Shown here: positions 43,196 to 53,900 of the stretch, piece after piece
Position numbering within the stretch: position 1 is the first letter of the stretch
Layout: every line of letters starts with the position of its first letter
Position numbers and translations under genes: made by a program
Notes under the pieces: generated by a model
Told to the model about the DNA's origin: nothing
Seen by the model: the letters and a program-made list of their open reading frames with translations, nothing else
Database searches by the model: none
NCBI GenBank assembly: GCA_017478025.1
Contig: JAFVGZ010000028.1
Location: 1-64,000, forward strand
Source: Prevotella sp.
Lineage (GTDB): Bacteria > Bacteroidota > Bacteroidia > Bacteroidales > Bacteroidaceae
Direction of reading: 5' to 3'
DNA length: 64,000 bases

Positions 43196-43270
43196 AATTA
43201 CTTTCCTTATTTCAGTCTTTTTTATTTCTGTTTTCTTCAATTTTTAGCGGTTTCATCGGGAATTTCCGCC

Positions 43271-43459
43271 TCACTTGTGTCTGTTGGCGCGTTGCTCTCG
43301 GTATTTTGCTTTTTGCTTTGCCGAGCCGCTGCCGTGAGCACCGGTGATGTACTTTTTCTTCTTGGCTTTTGTCTTCACCTTGCCCTCGGTGGGGTCCTTG
43401 CGTTCCCCACCGCGGCCAAAGTTTATGCCATTCATTAGAATATCTTCGAAGTCACTCAT
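43271..43459 (-). CDS. Small basic protein of unknown function
   Basis: A 62-residue, strongly basic protein starting MSDFEDILMNGINFGRGGER and ending KQKAKYREQRANRHK. There is no signal peptide or membrane span. Composition and charge suggest a nucleic-acid or ribosome partner, but I do not recognise a family. The acidic start and patterned basic tail look like real coding sequence. It is downstream of the composite repeat at 43477-43868. Confidence 0.5.
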   Translation of the reverse strand: MSDFEDILMNGINFGRGGERKDPTEGKVKTKAKKKKYITGAHGSGSAKQKAKYREQRANRHK

Positions 43460-43476
43460 TGTTGATAGGATGTTTA

Positions 43477-43868
43477 CCGGGGGGCGGGTTATCCGGAGGG
43501 TCTGGTCTTTCCGGGTTTTCCGGTTTTCCCGGATATTCCGGATAATCCGGATAATCCGGATATTCCGGTTTTCCCGGTTTAGTTCTCCCTCCCCTTGAGG
43601 GAGGGCTGGGGTGGGGCTTCCGTTTTCCTCGGGGCTTCCGGTGGTTTAGTTATCCCTCCCCTTGGGGGAGGGCTGGGGTGGGGCTTCCGTTTTCCTCGGG
43701 GCTTCCGGTGGTTTAGTTCTCCCTCCCCTTGGGGGAGGGCTGGGGTGGGGCTTCCGTTTTCCTCGGGGGCTTCCAGTAGTTTAGTTCTCCCTCCCCTTGG
43801 GGAGGGCTGGGGTGGGGCTTCGGGGTGGGGCTTCTCCCTCCCCTTGGGGGAGGGTCGGGGAGAGGTTT
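43477..43868. repeat. Composite repeat downstream of the AICAR transformylase gene
   Basis: A TCCGG array (43477-43578) is followed by four tandem copies of a 67-68-bp unit; CCCTCCCC starts at 43587, 43654, 43721 and 43789. A fifth, shorter copy starts at 43836. Each holds CCCTCCCC-TT-GGGGGAGGG, a hairpin, then GCTGGGGTGGGGC. It ends at the stop codon of the gene on its right. No gene is seen in the 409-base gap. Confidence 0.92.
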
Positions 43869-45050
43869 TTAATGGTGGAACAGTCTCACTCCGGTGAAGG
43901 CCATTGTGATGCCGTACTTGTCGCAGGTGTCTATGACATTGTCGTCTCTCACGGAGCCGCCGGCCTGTGCTATATACTCCACGCCGCTCTTGTGCGCGCG
44001 TTCTATATTATCTCCGAATGGGAAGAAGGCATCCGATCCGAGTGCCACCTTCGTGTTCTGTGCTATCCACGCCTTCTTCTCCTCGCGTGTCAGGGGTTCG
44101 GGCTTCTCGGTGAAGAACTGCTGCCATGTGCCTTCGGCCAGCACGTCCTCATAGTCGTCGCTGATATAAACGTCGATAGTGTTGTCGCGGTCAGCGCGGC
44201 GTATGCTGTCCTTGAATGGCAGCGCCATCACCTTCGGACACTGTCTCAGCCACCAGATGTCGGCCTTGTTGCCTGCCAGTCGTGTGCAGTGTATGCGGCT
44301 CTGCTGTCCTGCACCGATGCCGATGGCCTGTCCGTCCTTCACATAGCACACGCTGTTGCTCTGGGTATATTTCAGTGTGATGAGGGCTATCATCAGGTCG
44401 CGCTTCGCCTCGTCGGTGAACGTCTTGTTCTTCGTCGGGATATTCTCAAAGAGTGCCGGGTCATTGAGGCGCACCTCGTTGCGGCCCTGCTCAAAGGTGA
44501 TGCCGAAGCACTGTTTCGTCTCCACCGGTGCGGGGCGATATGCGGGGTCTATCTTTATCACGTTGTATGTTCCCTTCCTCTTCTCACGGAGTATCTGGAG
44601 CGCCTCGTCGCTGTATGACGGAGCTATCACGCCGTCGCTCACCTCACGCTTTATCAGCGTCGCCGTAGCTGCGTCACACTCGTCAGAAAGCGCGATGAAA
44701 TCGCCATAACTTGACATTCTGTCGGCACCGCGGGCACGTGCATAAGCACATGCTATAGGTGTCAGCGGCAGCTTCACATCGTCAACGAAATAGATCTTCT
44801 TCAGCGTGTCGCTCAGTGGCAGTCCCACAGCCGCTCCGGCAGGACTCACATGCTTGAAGCTGGCGGCAGCGGGCAGTCCCGTCGCCTCCTTCAGCTCCTT
44901 CACCAGTTGCCAGGAGTTCAGGGCGTCGAGGAAGTTGATATATCCCGGACGGCCGTTAAGCACTTCGAGGGGCAGCTCGCCCTCGGTGATGTAAATACGT
45001 GATGGCTTCTGATTAGGGTTACAGCCATACTTCAGTTGTAGTTCCTTCAT
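43869..45050 (-). CDS. Stand-alone AICAR transformylase
   Basis: Phosphoribosylaminoimidazolecarboxamide formyltransferase, the penultimate step of IMP synthesis. The 393 residues correspond to the AICARFT half of PurH only; the IMP cyclohydrolase (MGS-like) domain is missing. The family's catalytic Lys-His is K66-H67 in SFKHVSPAG. RLAGNKADIWWLRQCPKV and SDAFFPFGDNIERAH match the substrate- and folate-binding regions. A separate cyclohydrolase or full PurH must exist elsewhere. Composite repeats lie on both sides. Confidence 0.9.
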   Translation of the reverse strand: MKELQLKYGCNPNQKPSRIYITEGELPLEVLNGRPGYINFLDALNSWQLVKELKEATGLPAAASFKHVSPAGAAVGLPLSDTLKKIYFVDDVKLPLTPIACAYARARGADRMSSYGDFIALSDECDAATATLIKREVSDGVIAPSYSDEALQILREKRKGTYNVIKIDPAYRPAPVETKQCFGITFEQGRNEVRLNDPALFENIPTKNKTFTDEAKRDLMIALITLKYTQSNSVCYVKDGQAIGIGAGQQSRIHCTRLAGNKADIWWLRQCPKVMALPFKDSIRRADRDNTIDVYISDDYEDVLAEGTWQQFFTEKPEPLTREEKKAWIAQNTKVALGSDAFFPFGDNIERAHKSGVEYIAQAGGSVRDDNVIDTCDKYGITMAFTGVRLFHH

Positions 45051-45086
45051 ATATGTGTTTTTTTTCGATGAAATCGAGGATTTTGG

Positions 45087-45252
45087 AAGTTCCGGGTTAT
45101 CCGGGTTATCCGGGTTATCCGGGTTATCCGGTCTTTCCCGGCTTTCCCGGCTTTTCCGGTTTTTCCGGATATTCCGGAGATTCCGGATTATCCGGATATT
45201 CCGGTTTTCCCGGGGGTTAGCTCTCCCTCCCCCTGGGGGAGGGTTGGGGAGA
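45087..45252. repeat. Composite repeat between four-helix-bundle and AICAR transformylase genes
   Basis: The array at 45087-45215 begins with 9-bp units TCCGGGTTA in perfect tandem (45091-45127), then diverges to TTCCGGAGA and TATTCCGG types. The hairpin CCCTCCCC/GGGGGAGGG follows at 45224-45243. The hairpin half encodes the last residues of the gene on its right. Confidence 0.92.
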
Positions 45253-46029
45253 GGTATCCTTTATTCTTTCTTCTAACTCTTTTATCATTGCCTCTTGGCG
45301 GGATGTTGTTGCTTTCAACTCGTTGATTGTTGCTTCTTGTTGGCTGATTGTTGTTTTCAACTCGTTGATTGTTGCTTCTTGTTGGCTGATTGTTGCTTTC
45401 AGTTCGTTGATGGTGGCTTCTTGTCCGTTGATGATTTCTTTCTGTGTCTGCCGCTGTTCCAGTCTGGCGGCGGTCATGCGTTCTCTGATGCCGCCTTCTG
45501 TGGTAAACTCTCTGTCTCTCTGCTCTATGTATTTTGTCAATGCCGCATCTACTTGATGGCAGAGGCAGATGGCCATGTTTGCCAATTCTTCGTCATCGAG
45601 CTTCGGCAGCAGGTCGCGGTAGTCCTCGTATTTGCTGTGTTCCTTGCAGAAGGTGTGCAGCCGGTCGAAGCGTTCGTTGTTGCCAAACCACTCATGCTTC
45701 CCACACCGTTTGAGGTAGTCCTGGTAGTCTTCTTGCAGTTCTCTGTTGCTGCCGCGCGCCACTCCCAGCAGCTTCAGTTCCGACTCCATTGATGTCTGTC
45801 CGTCGCTGCATCCTTCGGCGATGTTCTGTTTGGCGCTGCGTGCCGCTTGCACCATCTGGTCCACGGTTCTGTCGCCGTGTGACGGCAGGTAACGCTGGCA
45901 GAAGAGCCGCGTCAGCTGATAGAGAACGTCGCTGCGCTGATAGAATCGCAGGGCGGTATATACCACTGGCTTGCGCAAGACGCTCGCCGTGCCGTCGGCG
46001 TAGTGTCGGATGTTGGGAGGGACAGGCAT
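45217..46029 (-). CDS. Four-helix-bundle protein with repeat-derived tail
   Basis: A 270-residue protein. Residues 20-165 fit the four-helix-bundle family (S23-type; [19 protein letters not shown] is its hallmark segment), with the suffix domain. Residues 175-258 are a coiled coil of near-identical repeats ([14 protein letters not shown], four copies of about 14 residues). The last residues [12 protein letters not shown] are encoded by the CCCTCCCC hairpin repeat, which also supplies the stop. Related bundle proteins bind nucleic acid, and one group (Avd) serves diversity-generating retroelements, but no reverse transcriptase is present here. The true function is unknown. Confidence 0.82.
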   Translation of the reverse strand: MPVPPNIRHYADGTASVLRKPVVYTALRFYQRSDVLYQLTRLFCQRYLPSHGDRTVDQMVQAARSAKQNIAEGCSDGQTSMESELKLLGVARGSNRELQEDYQDYLKRCGKHEWFGNNERFDRLHTFCKEHSKYEDYRDLLPKLDDEELANMAICLCHQVDAALTKYIEQRDREFTTEGGIRERMTAARLEQRQTQKEIINGQEATINELKATISQQEATINELKTTISQQEATINELKATTSRQEAMIKELEERIKDTSPQPSPRGRES

Positions 46030-46058
46030 TGTTGTGATTTTTTTTATGGGGTTTCGCG

Positions 46059-46225
46059 GTTTCCCGGATATTCCGGGTTTTCCGGGTTTTCCGGAGATTC
46101 CGGAGATTCCGGAGATTCCGGATAATCCGGTTTTCCCGGGGTTTAGCTCTCCCTCCCCTTGGGGAGGGGCGGGGTGGGGCTTCGGGTTTAGCTCTCCCTC
46201 CCCTTGGGGGAGGGTCGGGGAGAGG
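46059..46225. repeat. Composite repeat before the four-helix-bundle gene
   Basis: A TCCGG array (46059-46140, with 9-bp units such as GGAGATTCC) is followed by two CCCTCCCC hairpins (from 46151 and 46197). It ends at the stop of the ribonucleotide-reductase-tail-like gene. Confidence 0.9.
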
Positions 46226-46687
46226 TTACTCGCAATACTTCTTTAGCGCTCTCACCACTCCGTTGGTCCAGGTGTCTATGCCGTGGTCCATCTCGAGCGA
46301 TGAGACGAGTTTTATCACGTTCTCTATCGGCATGCCGTATCTCAGCACGCCGCTGATGAGCTTCGCATAGTTCCAGTATATGGGGTTGAACTTCTCGTTC
46401 AGGCCCTCCACCGTCGTCTTATATCCGCGGCGGTTCTCAAACTGGAAGTCATATCTCTTCGTGCCGTCGCTGTTGACGTGCTTGATGATCTTGCCGTTCA
46501 TCACGTTCTTCGGCAGTATGATGCCGTCGTCGTCGTCCTGCAGACCGGTGAAGATCTCATACGGCTTGCCGTTCATCAGTCCCACCAGAGCTACCCATTT
46601 CTCCTTTGCGTTCTGAAAACGCACCACGTCGCACTCCAATACCTCAGGCCTCACATGCTGCTCAAGGTTGTTCTGTTCTTCTGCCAT
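46226..46687 (-). CDS. Stand-alone homologue of the class II ribonucleotide reductase C-terminal domain
   Basis: From the ATG at 46687 ([20 protein letters not shown]) the protein has 153 residues. [20 protein letters not shown] and [13 protein letters not shown] resemble the tail of adenosylcobalamin-dependent ribonucleotide reductases (TSCPD-like region), but no catalytic barrel is attached. It may be a regulatory or accessory subunit made separately (inference). The frame is open upstream to 46738, but the promoter box at 46734-46727 lies inside that stretch, so a start at 46708 or 46687 is required. Confidence 0.7.
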   Translation of the reverse strand: MAEEQNNLEQHVRPEVLECDVVRFQNAKEKWVALVGLMNGKPYEIFTGLQDDDDGIILPKNVMNGKIIKHVNSDGTKRYDFQFENRRGYKTTVEGLNEKFNPIYWNYAKLISGVLRYGMPIENVIKLVSSLEMDHGIDTWTNGVVRALKKYCE

Positions 46688-46726
46688 AACTCGTTCTTTT
46701 GAGTACATTAATTTATTATCTGCGCG

Positions 46727-46758
46727 CAAAGGTAACATTTTTTTCTGATATGGACAAT
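46727..46758 (-). promoter_or_regulatory. Promoter for the ribonucleotide-reductase-tail-like gene
   Basis: On the minus strand ATTG (46758-46755), 20 nt and TACCTTTG (46734-46727). Confidence 0.75.
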
Positions 46759-46783
46759 TGATTTTGAAAGAAATTAGAGACTT

Positions 46784-46859
46784 TGAAAGAAATTAGAAAA
46801 ATTAGAATAATGTCATGCGTACAGAGGGGGATGGACAGAAATGATGATAATTTCTGTCC
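46784..46859. repeat. Partial copy of the MITE-like family
   Basis: GAAAGAAATTAGAAAAATTA and AGAATAATGTCATGCG (from 46784) resemble the end at 42921. GGACAGAAAT (46833-46842) pairs exactly with ATTTCTGTCC (46850-46859). The wider 46860-46980 stretch shows no gene. Confidence 0.7.
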
Positions 46860-46980
46860 CAAACCCATCAGGCTGATTTCTATCCATGAATGTTGCATAA
46901 GTCCTATGCATAATTATGCAACAACTCCCTATGGAAAAAGCTCTAAAAAATCGCGAAAAGTCATTCTGAGAGGCGGTGAA

Positions 46981-47079
46981 GACCCTCCGCAGGGTCGCCG
47001 AGTAACTTTTAGGCCCTTAAAGTTACTCCGGAACACCCTCAAAGTTACTCCCCGACACCCTCAAAGTTACTCGCGCATA
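46981..47079. repeat. 22-bp tandem array, CCCTCAAAGTTACTC type
   Basis: CCCTTAAAGTTACTC starts at 47014, and CCCTCAAAGTTACTC at 47036 and 47058: three units, period exactly 22. An inverted copy GAGTAACTTT (47000-47009) pairs with AAAGTTACTC (47019-47028) over 9 nt. A separate small hairpin GACCCT/AGGGTC lies at 46981-46996. Confidence 0.88.
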
Positions 47080-47305
47080 GGGTTGAAATTCTCCTATCCT
47101 GCGGCTCTGTTGTTCTATTCTTCCTCTTCAAAAAGCTGCATTTTAACACTCCAAAAACTAACGTCCACACTGTTAGTGTGTTACGAGAATTCCTCGTTTT
47201 AACGTTTATACGCGAGCGGCAGATTTTTCGTGGAAAATATGCGCCTGTAGAGCACGAATAATTATGCGAAATCTGCATAAATGTTGTTTTTGTCCTATCT
47301 TTTAA

Positions 47306-47440
47306 GTGAAGAGTGAAGAGTGAAGATTTAGTCCTCGCCCGCGATACCGCGTATGCGGCAATGATATAGCATGAGGAGCCCCACCCCGGCCCTCCCCTGT
47401 AGGAGGGGGAGAGGGAGATGAGGGATGAGGGATGAGGGGG
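47306..47440. repeat. GTGAAGA units and an inverted CCCTCCCC copy
   Basis: Three GTGAAGA units at 47306-47326 match the array at 40761. At 47375-47417 GAGCCCCACCCCGGCCCTCC and onward is the CCCTCCCC hairpin element in the opposite orientation to the copies at 43-46 kb, followed by GGGATGA runs. No gene is seen from 47080 to 47588. Confidence 0.75.
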
Positions 47441-47588
47441 AGTAGTGGTGAGGGGCGCCTTTCATGCTTATTATCTTAATAAATGTCTAAATGGACACTA
47501 CACTGTTAATTTGTGTTGCATTTGTCATCGTAAATCGTTAATGGGTGTTAAATTACGTGTGCATTTGTTCCACTTTCTTTGCTTAAAT

Positions 47589-47619
47589 TTTGCAAAAACT
47601 CGGAGATATATTAATTTTG
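47589..47619 (+). promoter_or_regulatory. Promoter for the giant surface-protein gene
   Basis: TTTG at 47589-47592, 19 nt, then TAATTTTG at 47612-47619, an exact consensus match. It implies an mRNA leader of about 305 nt. Confidence 0.82.
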
Positions 47620-47624
47620 TACGC

Positions 47625-47930
47625 GATAACGCGCAATTTCTAATGAGCTAATTGCACCCTGTCCTCACGGATGACGTCGGGCAGGCAACGACATAAGACA
47701 CGATCACAATTATAAACAGATGCAGTCCAGAGTTGCTGGACAAGGATAAAACGAAGGAGGTGAAAATGAGAGAAAGAGTTGTAAGAATATATCTGAGAGA
47801 TGAAGAGAATACTAATCTAAGATAACAAAAGAAAAGACGGGTTGTTTGTAAACATCCGTATATTGAATTCGAATTTTTTTTTATTTCATTTATTTATTCA
47901 CTTAATTATTAACCAAACCAACAAACGCTT
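47625..47930 (+). promoter_or_regulatory. Long 5' leader of the giant surface-protein gene
   Basis: The leader holds a hairpin GTCCAG (47725-47730)/CTGGAC (47736-47741), then a strong Shine-Dalgarno AAGGAGGTGA (47754-47763), a 19-codon ORF (47766-47825), and an imperfect hairpin around GGTTGTTTGTAAACATCC (about 47849-47866). The A/T-rich stretch before ATG 47931 is typical for well-expressed genes in the phylum. Regulation by RNA structure or leader translation is possible. Confidence 0.55.
47766..47825 (+). CDS. Candidate 19-codon leader peptide
   Basis: The ATG at 47766 opens MRERVVRIYLRDEENTNLR with TAA at 47823-47825. It is preceded by AAGGAGGTGA with 5 nt between GGAGG and ATG, close to ideal spacing. 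Strong Shine-Dalgarno sites are rare in this phylum, which is what draws attention here. It has five Arg codons, four of them AGA. It ends 105 nt before the giant gene. It may be a regulatory leader ORF or chance. Confidence 0.4.
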   Translation: MRERVVRIYLRDEENTNLR

Positions 47931-50900
47931 ATGAAACAAAAATTATTTTTGTTGAGCTTGTTAGTCGCTTGTGTGACGACTGTGCTGGCGTGGACTGGAG
48001 GTACTGATAACGACAATCAGTGGTGGCAGGACAATAACTACTCCGCCAGTGATCAGGTTGAGAATCAGTATGCTGTCAAGACCACTTGGACGATTCCCAT
48101 TCCCGGCACTTCTTCCGTCAACAGTAATTGGTCAGACGATGTCCTTTATTTGGACTGGGATAAGTATGACCTAAACAAGAATGCGATTAAGGAGCTCTTG
48201 AATGCGTCAAAAGAGACTCTGCCAGAGGAGACACAAAATGCTCTGCAGGCAATCTATGATGACGCAGTGATTTATGAGAAGCGTGTCAACAAGGATTGGC
48301 ACTCTGCTGCTTTTGGATCGTATGGGTCGATTGAGCACGCCCAGCACGTTAACAGTGGCTCTGATTTTTACTATTACCTTGCTTACCACTACACTGACAT
48401 TAAGGCTTCTTGGGATAACACGATTGACCAAGCGGCAGATGCCCTTAATGTTCAGTATCAGGTAGCTAAGTCTCTTGTTGCTGCTGTTGCTGTTAAGGCA
48501 CAGTATGATGAGGTTGCCGCAGATGTTAAGAATCTCTACGGTAAGGATAACAACCTTGCACCTTATCAAGCGCTCAGTAGTGCTGCATCAAATTTGGCGA
48601 GCAAGATTGATGCAAGTAAGGCTTTGACCTCTCCGACTTTGGCACAGGCCAATGAACTTGATCAGGCTACTGCTGCTTTGCAAAATGCTTTGAAGTTGAA
48701 CGAGAAGGCTAAGGCCGATTACGATGCTATCTTCAAGAACTATAAGGATGTTCTCGCCGAGGCTAATGCTGTAATCGCTGACGGCCAGTTGGAGGATCCT
48801 TATAAGACAAACCTCCAGAATGCCATCAACGCTGCTCAGACAGCTCTTGCTGATCAGGTAACAGCTGCTGAGGGCAAGAAGTACAACAAGGTGACTGGCA
48901 CAGAAGGCCAGGGCATCAACCTTGCTACTGAGACCGCAAAGCTTCAGGCTGCCATCAACGATGCTGTGCTTGGCGCATCCAAGCCAAGCGCTATCCTGGC
49001 AAAAGACTGGACATACAACCAGCCTCTGCCTATTGGAGCTACTGCTGCTTCTTACGACCTCGATTGGACTAAGTATGAAGCTGCAGTGACTGAGCTTAAT
49101 GCCATTACTTCTTCTGACATCGCCAACCTGGCTGCTGCCGCACAGCAGATAGCTACTGCCTATACAGCCAAGAAGACTCAGGTTGCGGAAGAGTGGACAG
49201 CTAAAGCTTTTGACGATTCGTTCACTACCTACACCAAGGCTAACCAGTGGAAGTACAACCAGACCGTTTGGCAGCGCAGCATCGACGCTGATGTTGCTGC
49301 CATAGAGCGTGCAATCTCAATTGCCAACGTGCTGAAGAATTTCGGAGTTCAGTACACTGCTCTGAAGAATTTCTCTGCTGACAAGGTGTTTGCAGGCGAT
49401 TATGCAACAGAGTATGGAAATGCAAAAACCCAAGGTCAGGCTTATGCTGACATGACTCAGGCAGAGCTCGTTGCATTGCTGAATAACGCTGGCGTTGATG
49501 ATGTAGTAACTATAAATAATGTACGCGCGAACATTAATGGTATTGTCAATGCTCTGACTGAAGAGGGTATCGATGCCCAGACCGCTGGCGAGTTCCTGAA
49601 GCTTGTCATCGATCAGGCTACGATTGCCAAAAACCAGATGGACGGTACTGCTACTGCCCAGAAGGAGGCAAAGGCAGCTCTTGAAACAGCCATTACAACT
49701 GCTCAGGGCGTCCTCACTAAGGTTCAGACTCCAGACTACAAAACATTCGAGTCTTCAAAGGACATCGTAGCAGCTGCCAACGTTCTGGCAACAGCACTGT
49801 CTAATGCAAAGTACAAGTATGATGGCGTATCAGATCCTGTAGGTGTGCCTATCAACTATACAGGTGACGCTGCATGGGTATATGCTACACCAGAGCATAT
49901 CGGTACCAAGATCCTTCCAGCAGCTGCTGGCGAGGAGGCTTACACACTTGAATGGGCTGAGTATGAGGATGCACAGACTGCTCTTAAGAACTTCGTAGCA
50001 GACAATGCTGCTGACGTTCAGTCTGCTGTTACAGCCCTCTCTGATGCCTTCGAGGCAAAGGAGGACAAGGCTAAGTCACAGTGGACCGTACAGCAGGCTT
50101 GGTTAGATGAGTCAACTGCTGGCTATCCAACTCCAGGCGCTGGCTATCCATTCGCTACCAACTGGTCTTACAACCAGGATTCATGGCAGAGTGGTATCAA
50201 CGCTGACGTTGTGACCATGAAGCAGGCTCTTCGTGTTGCCAAGGCTCTTGACGGCATGAAGAAGACCATCGACGTTGCTGAGGCTCTCGACGCTAAGAGC
50301 ATCGTTGGCGACTTCAAGGACGCTATTGCTAACACTCTGACTGCTGCCAATGCCCTCTACACTGCCAACAAATCACTTCCTTCTATCGAGGAGGCTGTTA
50401 TTGACCAGGCTCTCGCTGCTACTGCTCAGCTGCAGAATGCCCTCGCTGCTAACAACGAGGAGATTCAGGACGTGCTGACAGCTGCCAACCTGCTGAAGGC
50501 TAACATCTATGCTGCTCAGGCCCTGATCGACAAGAACATGGTTGCTGATGCAGACAAGCCAGGTCTTCAGGCTCAGATTGACGCTGCTCAGGGTGTTCTT
50601 GACAAGGTTAAGCCTGCAGATCCTGCAAATGCTGACTTCAGCACTGTTAACAACGCTGCTGACGTAACAGCTACTTACATGGCTCTGCTTAACTATGTTA
50701 GCGACACCAAGACTGGCGACTCTCACAAGCCAACTACAGCATCTTACGACTGGACCTACTCACTGCCTCTGAGCCTCGGCGAGGAGAGCGCTGCAGGTCT
50801 GCCTCTCGACTGGACACGTTACGACGCTGCCGTGACTCGTCTGACAGCTGCTCAGGCTTCTGCTGATGCTGTTCAGGATGCTACTTTCCGTGCTATCGTG

Positions 50901-53900
50901 AACAAGATTCTGGCTGGTTACGCTGGTAAGAAGAATCGCGCAATGGCAGACTGGGAGACCAAGGCTGCTTGGGACGGCGCTACTGCATACGCTAAGAACT
51001 GGTCTTACAACCAGGAGACTTGGAACGCACAGATTGATGCTGACGCTGCTAAGATAGAGCAGTTCGTATCATTCGTTGAGTCTGCTAACGCTCTCTACAA
51101 CCTCATTGGCGACGACAACAACAACGCTAAGAAGCTCTCTGCTTCTACCGAGATTCTCGGTGCTTACAAGACAAGCCTTGACGCTGCTATCACTCTGGGC
51201 GAGAACGTATATAATCAGCTGGTAACATCCAACGTCAACTATGCTGACGCTGGCCACACTGGCTCTTCTTACGATGTTCTTAAGGGTGAAGTCACCGCTG
51301 AGGCTATCAGCAACTTGAATGTTGCAACTGCACAGCTGCAGAGCGTAATCGGTGCTAACATTGAGGAGACCGAGGACGTTATGGCTGCTGCTGAAGTTCT
51401 GAAGCACGCTATCACAGCTGCTCTGACTGCTGCTGATAACGTAGAGGACATTGAAGGTGGTGTTGAGTTCAAGAAGGCTATTCAGGACCTCGTTAATGAC
51501 GCTCCTAACTATCAGAAGCTCTATGACAACGCGAAGGCATCTAAATTCACAGAGGCTGGCTTCGAGGTTGTAAACGCTGAGACTCTGATTGCTGCTGCCA
51601 ACGCACTGAAGGAGACTGTCAACACTAAAGTTGGACAGTATCTGCACGGTATCACCAACGTAACTCCTGTTGCAGGTGAGGAGTGGATCTATGCTACTCC
51701 TATCCGCGTAGGTGACAACCAGGATCCAGCTCCACGTGAGGTTGACGGACTCGGTGATCCAAAGCTTGACGCTGACGGTCTGCCATACACCAAGTATCTG
51801 CTTGACTGGACAGAGTATGATGAGCAGAAGGCTATCCTCACTGCTAAGACCAGTGATGATGCTAACCTGCAGAATTTGATCAACGACCTCGCTACTGCAA
51901 TTCAGCAGTCTGAGGAAAAGGCTAAGGTACAGTGGGCTAACACTCCTGCATGGGAGGGTACAAACCAGAAGTACGTTAACCAGTTCCAGTACAACCAGAC
52001 AATGTGGCAGGAGGGTATCAAGCATAGCGTAGCCCAGATTAAGGACCAGATCGCACTGATTGATGCTTTGAACACTCTCTATAATGTTAAGGTAGCAGGC
52101 ACCGATCAGCTCGCTGCTAACAACATGCCACAGGCTAATGACATCAAGAAGTATCTCTCTGACGCTCTCACTGAGGCTAATGCTCTCTACTCTGACATTC
52201 TGACAACTGCTAAGTTTGACGCTGCTGCTCTGCAGGACGTTCAGGTAGCTACTCAGAAGGTTAATGACGCTCTTGAGCTCGTTAAGGAAGAGACTAAGGA
52301 CATCAAGACTGCTCAGGCTCTGCTGAAAGATGCTCTCAACGCTGCAAATGCCGCTAAGGAAACTGTAGAGGATGTTGATGGTGGTATTACTTATAAGACC
52401 AACATCCAGGAGGCTATCAACAAGGCACAGAAGTTCTGGGATCAGTCAAGTGCTAATGACTTCCTGTCATCTGCAGATCCTACATACGCTATCAAGTTTG
52501 CCAAGACTCTGACTGATGCTATCCGCGACCTGAACAAGGCTGTTCGTGATAACATTATCCAGTACCGTGCAAGCATTGATAACGTTGCTCCAGCAGATGG
52601 TTGGGTATATGCTCAGCCACTCCGTATCGGTAAGGAGAAGGATCCAGCTGCTCGCGACGGTGAGGGTAAGACTGCTTACACTCTGAAGTGGGAAGAGTAT
52701 GACAAGGCTGTAGCTAAACTCGTTGAGGTTCAGGCTACTCTTGAGGACGCTGCCTTCAAGGATGGTATCTTTGCTGAAACTCTGACAAAGTACCAGAACA
52801 AGAAGACCACCGCTGATGACCAGTGGATCAACAAGGAAGGCTGGAGTGGTATCAACGATAAGTATATCAACCAGTACCAGCACAACGAGACCACTTGGAA
52901 CCAGGGCATCCAGAACGATGCAGAGAAGATTGAGAAGTTTGCCGCTATGGCACAGGCCCTCAATGCTCTCTACCTGGCTAAGGAGGAAGCTAAGGCTAAG
53001 TACATTCCAGCTGCTGACAACAAGAACGTTGTAGCTTCTTATGCAACTGCTATGCAGCAGTACTATGACGCAGCTGACGCAACTTACACTAAGTATGTTG
53101 AGTACAAGGACGTAACTCTCTATGACATTCAGGTTGTTAAGTCAGCAACATCAATGCTGAACGCAATTATCGCTGGCAACCTCAATGAGAGAGAGCGCAT
53201 CGACAATCTCCGCCCACTGCTCTGGACTACTATTAATGGGGAGGCTAAAGACGCACTGGATAAGATTAAGGATGACGTTCGTATCGCTACAGGTGCTTAC
53301 ATGGAGCCATACAACGATCTGAAGAAAGCCAAAGACGATGCAACTGTTGTATTCCAGAATGCTAACAAGCATCTCTACAACAACTTCAATGACGCTATTG
53401 AAATCAGTCAGGCTCGCCGCGACCTCATCTTCGCTATGATCAAGCAGACTGGTCTGTATCAGGATTCAGTACGTCTCGTGAAGGATTCTCTCCAGATCAT
53501 CATCAACAATGCGGACTCTACTGTTCTCGTTGTTAACAAGCATAACACAATCACAACCGAGCTGCAGAGCGAGATTGCTCACGCAGAGGCTATGATTGCT
53601 AAGACTGCTAATACTGACATCACAACTCCTGAGCTCTATGCTGAGATCAACAAGCTGAAACGCATATACTGCACTGCATTCCTGCTTGACCTCGACAGCC
53701 TCAAGGCTGCTATCGCTGACGCACAGAAGTTCTATGACGGTACAGCAGAGTACAGCACTTACCCAGGCATCGAGGCAGCTCGTGAAGAAGTTAAGAATGC
53801 TATCGGTGAAGCTCAGACATTCCTGACCGATGCTGAGGCCAAGAATGCAAGCCAGCTCTCTACAACAGAGCCTTACGATCCATTCTTCACAGACTTCAAG

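Noticed and set aside
42919-43347. 142-codon + strand ORF in the MITE-like element
   Set aside because: Its sequence is low-complexity Ile/Ser/Phe, explained by the A/T-rich repeats, and it overlaps the inverted ends.
43595-43897. ORFs within the CCCTCCCC repeats
   Set aside because: They are open only because of the repeats (GGASVFLGASGG-like products).
45217-46029. Diversity-generating retroelement (Avd-like four-helix bundle)
   Set aside because: No reverse transcriptase or template/variable repeat pair is visible nearby; the bundle belongs to a broader family.
51069-52025. 318-codon minus-strand ORF in the giant gene
   Set aside because: It results from the biased codons of the + strand gene; similar long antisense ORFs occur along its length (for example 55041-56036).
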